The notes under the pieces were generated by a model. It was not told the DNA's origin and searched no databases. It was given only the letters and a program-made list of their open reading frames with translations. Source: Erysipelotrichia bacterium (GTDB lineage Bacteria; Bacillota_I; Bacilli_A; RFN20; CAG-826). From it: a stretch of 10,937 nt of DNA. The first letter of the stretch is position 1, and every line of letters starts with the position of its first letter. This document shows, in pieces, positions 4,538-9,309 of this stretch. The translations under genes were made by a program, and so were the position numbers. The stretch lies in NCBI GenBank assembly GCA_012511695.1, contig JAAZFO010000215.1, forward strand, positions 1 to 10,937, given 5' to 3'.

Positions 4538-4947
4538 CTATTGGAAAGTGCCGAGCTAAACAGGTCAGGGTCGAATTCAGGGACATCGGTGATTTCTCTT
4601 AACACTTTAAAAGATTCTAATATTTTCTCCTTAATTTCTTCCCTATTGTCCTGGCTGACACCTTTCCCGAAGATCTTGTTGATTTCTTCTTTAACATTGT
4701 ACTCAGTAAGCATGATGCAGTTGTCACCCAGGGTTTCGACAGCATCAAAATACCGGTCGTTATTAGGCATCCGGCTGATTTGAGTTAAAACACTTTCTAT
4801 CCAAGCCTTAACATCTTGCTCCTCAAGCCATCTTTTAGTTATTTCAGTAGCAAGCTTACGCTTGGATGTCCCTGCCTGTGCATCCTGTATTTTTAGTATG
4901 CGGTCTTCCTTTTCCGACAAAGTGATGTTTGTCATAATTTCCTTCAT
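4513..4947 (-). CDS. hypothetical protein, possible ribbon-helix-helix N-terminus
   Basis: 144 residues; ATG at 4945-4947 with AAAGGGGGAT upstream on the minus strand. A second ATG (codon 5) exists but has a poorer ribosome site. The N-terminus, TNITLSEKEDRILKIQDAQ followed by TSKRKLATEITKRWLEEQ, has the shape of a ribbon-helix-helix DNA-binding domain: a short strand, then two helices. The remainder is helical and acidic without a recognised domain (WIESVLTQISRMPNNDRYF, IKEKILESFKVLREI). If the RHH reading is right, it would bind DNA and might regulate its own promoter, where a GACGCGCGTC palindrome lies. A good promoter is found upstream. Convergent overlap of 25 bp with the preceding gene. 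RHH assignment is tentative. Confidence 0.75.
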   Translation of the reverse strand: MKEIMTNITLSEKEDRILKIQDAQAGTSKRKLATEITKRWLEEQDVKAWIESVLTQISRMPNNDRYFDAVETLGDNCIMLTEYNVKEEINKIFGKGVSQDNREEIKEKILESFKVLREITDVPEFDPDLFSSALSNSYFTQRTR

Positions 4948-4990
4948 TCGACGATCCCCCTTTGTTTAATAACTTTTATATCTTATATAT

Positions 4991-5018
4991 ATTATACAAC
5001 ATATAAAATAGTGTTCAA
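4991..5018 (-). promoter_or_regulatory. promoter of the possible RHH-protein gene
   Basis: On the minus strand: TTGAAC (5013-5018), 16-bp spacer, TATAAT (4991-4996), reading toward the gene starting at 4947. The leader would be about 35-40 nt long. Confidence 0.7.
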
Positions 5019-5024
5019 GTGTGG

Positions 5025-5034
5025 GACGCGCGTC
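5025..5034. repeat. GC-rich 10-bp palindrome next to the promoter
   Basis: GACGCGCGTC is self-complementary and lies 6 bp upstream of the -35 box of the 4947 gene, in otherwise A/T-rich DNA. It looks like an operator half or full site; no partner is identified. Confidence 0.45.
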
Positions 5035-5105
5035 TCGTTGAATAATAAGGAAGTAATGACCCGAATCAATCAATCCATTAATAATTAAAGACAAGGAGTC
5101 GAAAA

Positions 5106-5825
5106 ATGAAAAGCAAAATAATAATAATTGGACTGTTAATTTTATTGGCAATTCCATGCAGTGCTTATGCACTAGAAACAATTAATATCCCTTCCCCGGA
5201 AGAAGCACAGTTGGAATTAATTTCAGTATCAGGAATACCTGATGATTTAGTTGTGCGTCTTGTTTTAAAAGATAATATTATAGCTGAAATTCATGGGAAT
5301 ACGATAATTAATTCAGCAGAATTTAATGCCAAAGAAAAGCTGTCAGTAAAAATCAGATTTGTAGGCAAGGGGAATTTAAGTAGTGCACAATTTAATTTTA
5401 TCGAAAAGTTCCCGCAACCAACTACAGCCTACAAGTCAAAACCTAAAAACGAGGAAATCCCTGATGAAAACGATGAAAGTGCAGAAGATCCAAAGGAAGA
5501 AAATATGGAAGATGAAAATACGGAAGATGGAAATGTGGAAGATGGAAATATGGAAGATGAAAATATGGTCGGTGAAAACACTGAAGAAGAAAATCCTGAT
5601 GAGGATAATGAGGATGATATAGAAGATAACGATATAAATAGCATAGAGGAAACAAATGATGATGGGAATAATGATGGAAGTAGCAATGATGGCAATAGCA
5701 ATGATGGCAACAGCAATAATGGCAATGGTAATGATGGAAGTAGCAATGATGGCAATAGTAATGATGAGAAAAGTAAAGATATAAATAATTCAATGGGCAA
5801 TGAAGAAGTAAAGGGAGGTCAATAA
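5106..5825 (+). CDS. secreted protein with acidic, low-complexity pentapeptide-repeat tail
   Basis: 239 residues; ATG 5106 after AAGGAG. A signal peptide is clear: MKSK, hydrophobic core IIIIGLLILLAIPC, then SAYA as cleavage site near residue 22. Residues 24-105 look like a small beta domain (LELISVSGIPDDLVVRLVL, AKEKLSVKIRFVGKG). From 110 on the chain is intrinsically disordered and highly acidic, built of two pentapeptide arrays: residues about 130-169 of type ED[EG]N[MTV], and residues 189-223 of type NDG[NS]S. It lacks a sortase motif or membrane anchor, and ends EEVKGGQ. It might be a calcium- or cation-binding linker, a cell-wall associated spacer or partner of the next protein. The next gene's ribosome site (AAAGGGAGG) lies in the last codons of this one, so the two are coupled. 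No known family. Confidence 0.85.
   Translation: MKSKIIIIGLLILLAIPCSAYALETINIPSPEEAQLELISVSGIPDDLVVRLVLKDNIIAEIHGNTIINSAEFNAKEKLSVKIRFVGKGNLSSAQFNFIEKFPQPTTAYKSKPKNEEIPDENDESAEDPKEENMEDENTEDGNVEDGNMEDENMVGENTEEENPDEDNEDDIEDNDINSIEETNDDGNNDGSSNDGNSNDGNSNNGNGNDGSSNDGNSNDEKSKDINNSMGNEEVKGGQ
5493..5597 (+). repeat. 15-bp tandem repeats encoding E-D-[EG]-N-x pentapeptides
   Basis: Seven successive in-frame 15-bp units, from KEENM through EDENT, EDGNV, EDGNM, EDENM, VGENT to EEENP. The central four (5508-5567) differ from each other at only a few positions, a sign of recent copy-number change. Confidence 0.85.
5670..5774 (+). repeat. 15-bp tandem repeats encoding NDG[NS]S pentapeptides
   Basis: Seven in-frame units of 15 bp: NDGSS, NDGNS, NDGNS, NNGNG, NDGSS, NDGNS, NDEKS. 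The 1st and 5th units are nearly identical, as are the 2nd, 3rd and 6th, suggesting duplication of a multi-unit block. Confidence 0.85.
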
Positions 5826-5828
5826 AAA

Positions 5829-6263
5829 ATGAATGATAAAACACATCGTATTGTCTCAGGAATACTAACAATCATAATCATCATATTACTAATACTTCTT
5901 TTTAGAGAGTGCGACCATAAACCTAATGCAGGATATATATTAGGGCCGCCTGGGCACGAATATTTTAACGAAGACCCACCAAAAGAAGAAAAAAAAGGTG
6001 GAACAATAGGGGCATCTATCCCGGCCAGCGTGGCAGTTAATAACGAAGAAATAGTTTTGCCCATTAAAAACATAGGGGAGGAGACCATTGTTCCTTTCAC
6101 TGTTGTTGATGGGAAAGAAGTTTATCGCTCAAGTAAAGTTTTAGCATCTGATGATAAAGTGACTGCTATTATATCTGTGGGCAACACTGCCGAGGAGTGT
6201 ATCACTTATATAGAAACGATTGATGGGGAAGTATTCTCTATAACAACAAAGCTGATAAGATAA
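5829..6263 (+). CDS. single-pass membrane protein of unknown function
   Basis: 144 residues; ATG 5829, ribosome site AAAGGGAGG overlapping the end of the previous gene, whose stop lies 3 bases before this start. Residues 1-7 are cytoplasmic, residues about 9-25 (SGILTIIIIILLILLF) form one transmembrane helix, and the remainder is predicted outside: a Pro/Gly/Lys-rich linker (HKPNAGYILGPPGHEYF, PPKEEKKGG) and a small beta domain of about 80 residues (ASVAVNNEEIVLPIKNIGEE, TAIISVGNTAEECITYIET). It has no clear signal peptidase site, so it is probably membrane-anchored. Coupled translation with the upstream acidic secreted protein suggests that they act together at the cell surface. I do not recognise the family. 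Confidence 0.8.
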   Translation: MNDKTHRIVSGILTIIIIILLILLFRECDHKPNAGYILGPPGHEYFNEDPPKEEKKGGTIGASIPASVAVNNEEIVLPIKNIGEETIVPFTVVDGKEVYRSSKVLASDDKVTAIISVGNTAEECITYIETIDGEVFSITTKLIR

Positions 6264-6284
6264 ATTGGCAAAGGGAGTGAAAAC

Positions 6285-6959
6285 ATGTGTAAGAAATTAC
6301 TTATATTAACTCTGTTTTTTACATTATTAATGTCATCTGTTGCAGTCTCTGCCCCAAGTCCCCCTGAACACTTTACCGCAAGCTGGTCAGTAATGGGGGT
6401 TATGTACACAGTTAAATATAATGGGCCGGATAAAGTAGTCGAAATTCCTCCTGTTGTGGGAGGGAGAACTATAAAAGGTGTAGGGGACGATGCGTTCAAA
6501 AACAATAAAACTGTCACGACCGTAATACTTCCTCAGTATATAAAAAGAATAGACAGAGAACCATTTGCAGGTTGTGACAACCTAACAAAATTAATTATAT
6601 ATAATGACAATATAAAATTTGCTAGTGTGCTAGGTATCGATTACGCAAAAATACCAAGCCATGTAACTATATATGCTTATGAAGGTTCAGAAGGCATAAA
6701 GTATGCACAAAAGCATAATCTACCATATGTTATTATGTACAGAACCTGGTATTTCAGAATTACTATTCCCCGGCTTGAAGATATAGAAATACTTCAAGGA
6801 GATCCCGGGGACATAACTATATATATCCCTGAATTAATACCAATAGAAATATCTGAAGATGACTTGGGTGATGTATATATTTACATCCCAGAATTAATGC
6901 CAATCCCCATCAACCAAGGTCAACCTGGCGAAATATATATAACCACCCCCGAAGATTAA
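6285..6959 (+). CDS. secreted BspA-like leucine-rich-repeat protein with 20-residue C-terminal repeats
   Basis: 224 residues; ATG 6285 after AAAGGGAGTG. The signal peptide covers about residues 1-23 (KKLLILTLFFTLLMSSVAVSA). Residues 55-150 are BspA-type LRR_5: VVEIPPVVGGRTIKGVGDDAF, AFKNNKTVTTVILPQYIKRI, EPFAGCDNLTKLIIYND, ending with the typical cap VTIYAYEGSEGIKYAQKHN. Such domains bind surface ligands or host and matrix proteins. Unusually, residues 157-224 form 3.4 copies of an exact 20-residue repeat with pattern xIxIPxLxxIxIxxxxxGD, which I do not know from this family; it is probably a beta-solenoid or stacked-strand tail. No cell-wall anchor is visible. It ends with a terminator 50 bp downstream. 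Family call strong for the LRR part, function unknown. Confidence 0.87.
   Translation: MCKKLLILTLFFTLLMSSVAVSAPSPPEHFTASWSVMGVMYTVKYNGPDKVVEIPPVVGGRTIKGVGDDAFKNNKTVTTVILPQYIKRIDREPFAGCDNLTKLIIYNDNIKFASVLGIDYAKIPSHVTIYAYEGSEGIKYAQKHNLPYVIMYRTWYFRITIPRLEDIEILQGDPGDITIYIPELIPIEISEDDLGDVYIYIPELMPIPINQGQPGEIYITTPED
6753..6956 (+). repeat. 60-bp period repeat encoding the 20-residue C-terminal units
   Basis: Units start at residues 157, 177, 197 and 217 of the LRR protein. Each contains a copy of I-x-I-P-x-L-x-x-I-x-I and ends in G-D or G-E. The period is exactly 20 residues with no gaps. Confidence 0.8.
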
Positions 6960-6966
6960 CAAGAAC

Positions 6967-7010
6967 TAGCAAGAAGTCCCCGCCCTCTAAGAAAGGTGGC
7001 ACATCTTCAC
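6967..7010 (+). other. possible remnant of an IS605/IscB-type right end
   Basis: The stretch has GCAAGAAGTCCCC, a weak stem CCGCC (6980-6984) / GGTGG (6995-6999, one G.T pair), and ends in CTTCAC. This resembles the right end of TnpB/IscB-type elements (GCGAGAAnCCCC, stem, GTCAC or TTCAC) and the much clearer end at 7921-7960. It is degenerate, and the call is a guess. Confidence 0.25.
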
Positions 7011-7044
7011 AAAGGTCAAGCTATTAAATGCTTGGCCTTTTTTT
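7011..7044 (+). terminator. intrinsic terminator after the LRR protein gene
   Basis: AAAGGTCAAGC (7011-7021), loop TATTAAAT, GCTTGGCCTTT (7030-7040) with one G.T pair, followed by further T to 7044. Confidence 0.88.
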
Positions 7045-7140
7045 ATGCCTTATGGCAAATATATCTAAGGAGGGCGGTTCTGCAAGCTGCAAAGTTCAGG
7101 CAAAAACATAAAAATTAAACCTAATTAAGGAGGAACCTAA

Positions 7141-7776
7141 TTGAAGACTTATAAAACACATTTATCAAAAATAGCAGTAATTGCCTTTTTAGCAATGGTA
7201 CTTATTGCTCCCATTTCCCCTGCAAATGCAGATTTGATTGTCATTAACGATGGAGCAGTGAATGTTGCTCTTCAGGGTCAAATAGAGGCGGCTACTATCG
7301 ACATCCTAATCGATAAAGCTAGTCTCGAACTTGATATTGATACTGGTGACGTCCAGGCCACGGATACTGTTACTATAACAAGCAAAGCAGTGATCCCCGT
7401 TAAAATGACATTGGCCTCTGTTTCTCATAAAGAGGAAGGGTGGTCTCCGACACTGATTGCAACAGATCCTGTTAATTTGACATGGCAGGATGCACAGTCG
7501 AAAGCAAGACTGACTATTACTACCGATACTACCGACACAGACTATCTTGTTGCACCGACTGCCTCTATCGTTCCCTTGGGAACCGGCAGCACCCTTGACG
7601 GAAGCCTCACCTATCCCGTTGCTTTAGGAACAATTGATGAAACTGATGGTACAGACGGAAAAAGTGTTGAAGTTACTGGCACACTGGATGTAAGCAAGAA
7701 ACGCTTAGTTACCAAAACCTTAAATTCTCAAATGGGATTGAACTTCGCTGCAGCAGAATTTAATCCTAACCCTTAA
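7141..7776 (+). CDS. secreted cysteine-free beta-rich protein
   Basis: 211 residues from the TTG at 7141, which lies 7 nt behind AAGGAGG; no ATG or GTG fits better. The signal peptide runs to about residue 30 (LSKIAVIAFLAMVLIAP, then SPANA as cleavage site). The mature part is acidic, rich in Thr, Asp and Ala, free of cysteine, and alternates in short beta strands (ATIDILIDKASLELDI, DTVTITSKAVIPVKMTLASVS, KRLVTKTLNSQMGLNF). The segment in which a strand is followed by VPVKMTL-like residues recalls extracellular beta-sandwich subunits of Firmicutes such as TasA/CalY-type or related fibre proteins, but the similarity is of style only. No anchor or sortase signal. The gene stands alone: a terminator precedes it by about 100 bp and another follows, so it probably has its own promoter. 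Structural surface or matrix protein is my best inference. Confidence 0.82.
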   Translation: MKTYKTHLSKIAVIAFLAMVLIAPISPANADLIVINDGAVNVALQGQIEAATIDILIDKASLELDIDTGDVQATDTVTITSKAVIPVKMTLASVSHKEEGWSPTLIATDPVNLTWQDAQSKARLTITTDTTDTDYLVAPTASIVPLGTGSTLDGSLTYPVALGTIDETDGTDGKSVEVTGTLDVSKKRLVTKTLNSQMGLNFAAAEFNPNP

Positions 7777-7795
7777 TATAATAAACCGCCCTACT

Positions 7796-7825
7796 AAAGC
7801 CCTGCTAAAAAGCAGGGCTTTTTTT
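7796..7825 (+). terminator. intrinsic terminator after the beta-rich protein gene
   Basis: AAAGCCCTGCT (7796-7806), loop AAAA, AGCAGGGCTTT and a run of T to 7825. Perfect stem of 11 bp, strong. Confidence 0.92.
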
Positions 7826-7826
7826 G

Positions 7827-7960
7827 TAACAACACGCCGTAAAACCCCATAGTTCCAACTATGGGGACGCAAGGCTTGGACGGAGCCATCGTGGATAGTC
7901 ATGCATTAGCAGTCTAAGTGAAGCGAGAAACCCCCGGATTCATCCGCGGGGAGTCGTCAC
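7827..7960 (+). ncRNA. orphan HEARO / omega-RNA-like element (IscB-type guide RNA)
   Basis: About 130 nt between the terminator and the next gene. In order: AAAACCCCATAGTT pairs with AACTATGGGG around CC (stem 7845-7866); ACGCAAGGCTTGGACGGAGCC (small stem GGCT/AGCC); GTGGATAGTCATGCATTAGC and AGTCTAAGTGAAGCGAGAA; then CCCC-CGGAT-TC-ATCCG-C-GGGG (7931-7951) and the end GAGTCGTCAC. The segment GTGAAGCGAGAA, a CCCC/GGGG hairpin and a closing GTCAC agree with what I remember of the HEARO RNA, now known as the omega-RNA that guides IscB nucleases of IS200/IS605-like elements; stand-alone copies without ORF are known. No iscB or tnpB lies next to it. The 5' boundary, and thus the guide, is not determined. 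A TnpB-type RNA is the main alternative. Identification by memory, not by a covariance model. Confidence 0.65.
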
Positions 7961-7987
7961 GAAATTGTTGAAAGGAGAGAAGGGAAT

Positions 7988-8566
7988 ATGAGAAAACTGG
8001 CAGTATTTCTTATTGTGCTATTCATACTAATTCCCACCCCTTTGGCGGCAGAAGAAGATATTCTCTATGCCAACTTGCGTCTTTCCCAGGGGCAGAAAAT
8101 ACCACTGCACTTAAATAACGCGACATCCTATATTGTCACAAGTGTCACAGGCGGAGAAAACATAATTGCCGTGATTTATAATAATGGAGAGCCTGTAGTG
8201 GTAATAAACAAAGGAATGCTCGCATACGGAAAGATATTTCAGCCTGAAGATTGTTTTATAACCTTATCCTCAGATGGGTCTGTAGCTTTCGATATTAACA
8301 TCCAGCTCATGCCTTATACAGAAGGACTCATGGTGCTCCCCTCATCATTAAATATGAAGGTGGGAGATTCAGTGCAAATGTCTGCCCTGCTTAAGGGGAA
8401 GCCCGTTGATGTCGAATATATTGTCCCTAGTATCGTCAGTAACGACAACGGCAAAATAACAGCCCTTCTGGAAGGAGAGGGATTTATTCAGGCCATTTAT
8501 TACTCATGGGAAGGGAACACATTGGTAAGCCATGCCTCACACATTCCAATTATAATCACCAAATAG
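7988..8566 (+). CDS. secreted protein with a C-terminal Ig-like (Big_2-type) domain
   Basis: 192 residues; ATG 7988 after AAAGGAGAGAAGGG. The signal peptide is MRKL plus a hydrophobic core ending PTPLAA near residue 21. Residues 25-110 form a beta-rich domain (LRLSQGQKIPLHL, NIIAVIYNNGEPVVVINKG) that I do not recognise. Residues about 113-175 fit the Big_2 pattern: LMVLPSSLNMKVGDSVQMSA, then VPSIVSNDNGKITALLEGEGF, the usual 'value, then Gly-rich ending' of bacterial Ig-like domain type 2. Such domains occur in adhesins and other surface proteins. One Cys (position 89). No anchor. The gene follows the omega-RNA-like element by about 27 bp and has its own terminator. Exported structural or adhesive role inferred. 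Confidence 0.83.
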   Translation: MRKLAVFLIVLFILIPTPLAAEEDILYANLRLSQGQKIPLHLNNATSYIVTSVTGGENIIAVIYNNGEPVVVINKGMLAYGKIFQPEDCFITLSSDGSVAFDINIQLMPYTEGLMVLPSSLNMKVGDSVQMSALLKGKPVDVEYIVPSIVSNDNGKITALLEGEGFIQAIYYSWEGNTLVSHASHIPIIITK

Positions 8567-8567
8567 A

Positions 8568-8597
8568 AGAAGGTATTAAATGCCTTCTCTTTTTTTT
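8568..8597 (+). terminator. intrinsic terminator after the Ig-like protein gene
   Basis: AGAAGGTA (8568-8575), loop TTAAA, TGCCTTCT (8581-8588) with a T.G pair, then C and eight or more T. The loop region TATTAAATGC is the same as in the terminator at 7011-7044. Confidence 0.88.
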
Positions 8598-8641
8598 GTG
8601 AAGAATTATGTTGTTCGTTACGAATAAAAGGAGGGTCGTTC

Positions 8642-8770
8642 ATGGGAGACAGACAAAAAGAAGATTTTATTCTATATGAAAAATCTTTCGGAGGATGGTA
8701 TGAAGGGAAGCACCACAAATATAAAGGAATATTTTTAATGGTGGCAGTCCCCGAAAGGGCAAAAAAATGA
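8642..8770 (+). CDS. 42-residue hypothetical protein
   Basis: ATG 8642 after AAAAGGAGGG at 8626-8635; stop TGA 8768-8770. The protein, MGDRQKEDFILYEKSFGGWYEGKHHKYKGI and a short hydrophobic FLMVAV end, is not recognised. It ends in ATGA, so its stop overlaps the start of the 8767 gene, which points to coupled translation. Too short to appear in many ORF lists, but the strong ribosome site and the overlap support it. Confidence 0.6.
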   Translation: MGDRQKEDFILYEKSFGGWYEGKHHKYKGIFLMVAVPERAKK

Positions 8771-8922
8771 GTAAGGAGGATGCGGAGAGGACAAAGGATT
8801 ATTTAAACGAGAGAGGGTATGATTTTGTGATTGAAAGCCTGGAAGCTCGTTTAAGCAAAGGGTATTTTTCTTTGAAGGAGGAAGTAAGTCAAGAAAATAC
8901 AAAAAAACTAAAAAGGGAGTAA
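8767..8922 (+). CDS. 51-residue hypothetical protein, coupled to the gene before
   Basis: ATG 8767 overlaps the TGA of the 8642 gene (ATGA). The protein is charged and helical: MSKEDAERTKDYLNERGYDF, then VIESLEARLSKGYFSLKEEV. No known family or membrane segment. The ribosome site is weak (AAAGGG 7 nt upstream), as expected for coupled re-initiation. An in-frame or shifted alternative is not apparent. The GTACTTAAGTAC palindrome lies just behind its stop. Confidence 0.55.
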   Translation: MSKEDAERTKDYLNERGYDFVIESLEARLSKGYFSLKEEVSQENTKKLKRE

Positions 8923-8926
8923 CTTT

Positions 8927-8938
8927 GTACTTAAGTAC
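8927..8938. repeat. 12-bp perfect palindrome
   Basis: GTACTTAAGTAC, self-complementary, between two small genes and about 22 bp before the start at 8960. It may be an operator or chance. Confidence 0.4.
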
Positions 8939-8959
8939 GATGAAGGGAGGATAAATATT

Positions 8960-9292
8960 ATGGATAAAGTCATTGACAAAAAAGAAATATCTTTAATTGC
9001 TATAGAAATCCTGAACTATCTTTTGCTGAGGTATTATAGATTTCTTTCAGGAGAAATAAGTAGCGAAGACCTCATAGAAAGCTTAGGGGCAGAACTCTTA
9101 GCATATATAGGTAAGTTTGATATATTCCTTTCGATGAGTCCAAAGGAAGAATTATTAGATATCGCAACTTTATTTCAAATAGAGTTCTGCGAAGGAAAAT
9201 ATAATATCCCGGAATTTTTAGAATGGCTTAAAGAGTCATCTATGAAGGATAAGGTTCACTCATTCTACGAAGAATTGACAAAAGACATATAA
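8960..9292 (+). CDS. hypothetical helical cytosolic protein
   Basis: 110 residues; ATG 8960 after GAAGGGAGG. The protein is almost all helical with leucine/isoleucine-rich faces (ISLIAIEILNYLLLRYYRFLSGE, SLGAELLAYIGKFDIFLSM, EFLEWLKESSMKDKV), amphipathic rather than membrane-spanning. No signal peptide, no recognised domain. It stands 17 bp before the metallo-beta-lactamase fusion gene on the same strand, so the two are likely co-transcribed. It lies in an otherwise export-rich block but appears cytosolic; an immunity- or chaperone-like role for the neighbour is conceivable, but I see no evidence beyond context. Confidence 0.7.
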   Translation: MDKVIDKKEISLIAIEILNYLLLRYYRFLSGEISSEDLIESLGAELLAYIGKFDIFLSMSPKEELLDIATLFQIEFCEGKYNIPEFLEWLKESSMKDKVHSFYEELTKDI

Positions 9293-9309
9293 GGAGGGGT
9301 TAAGGGATT

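Noticed and set aside
4541..4783. Plus-strand 80-residue frame opposite the possible RHH-protein gene
   Set aside because: Antisense shadow with Ser/Leu-rich translation and no ribosome site; the minus-strand gene has promoter and ribosome site.
5493..5774. Regular short repeats considered as a CRISPR array
   Set aside because: Units are 15 bp, contiguous, without spacers, in frame with a coding sequence.
5429..5871. Long minus-strand frames opposite the acidic-repeat protein
   Set aside because: Low-complexity Ser/Leu/Pro and His/Tyr-rich translations that arise from the 15-bp repeats on the other strand; no ribosome site.
7841..7890. AAACC-stem-GGGGACGCAAGGC considered as a class I cyclic-di-GMP riboswitch
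   Set aside because: The GNRA-type loop and the second helix with its receptor are not found, and the downstream segment (GTGAAGCGAGAA, CCCC/GGGG hairpin, GTCAC) fits the HEARO/omega-RNA pattern much better.
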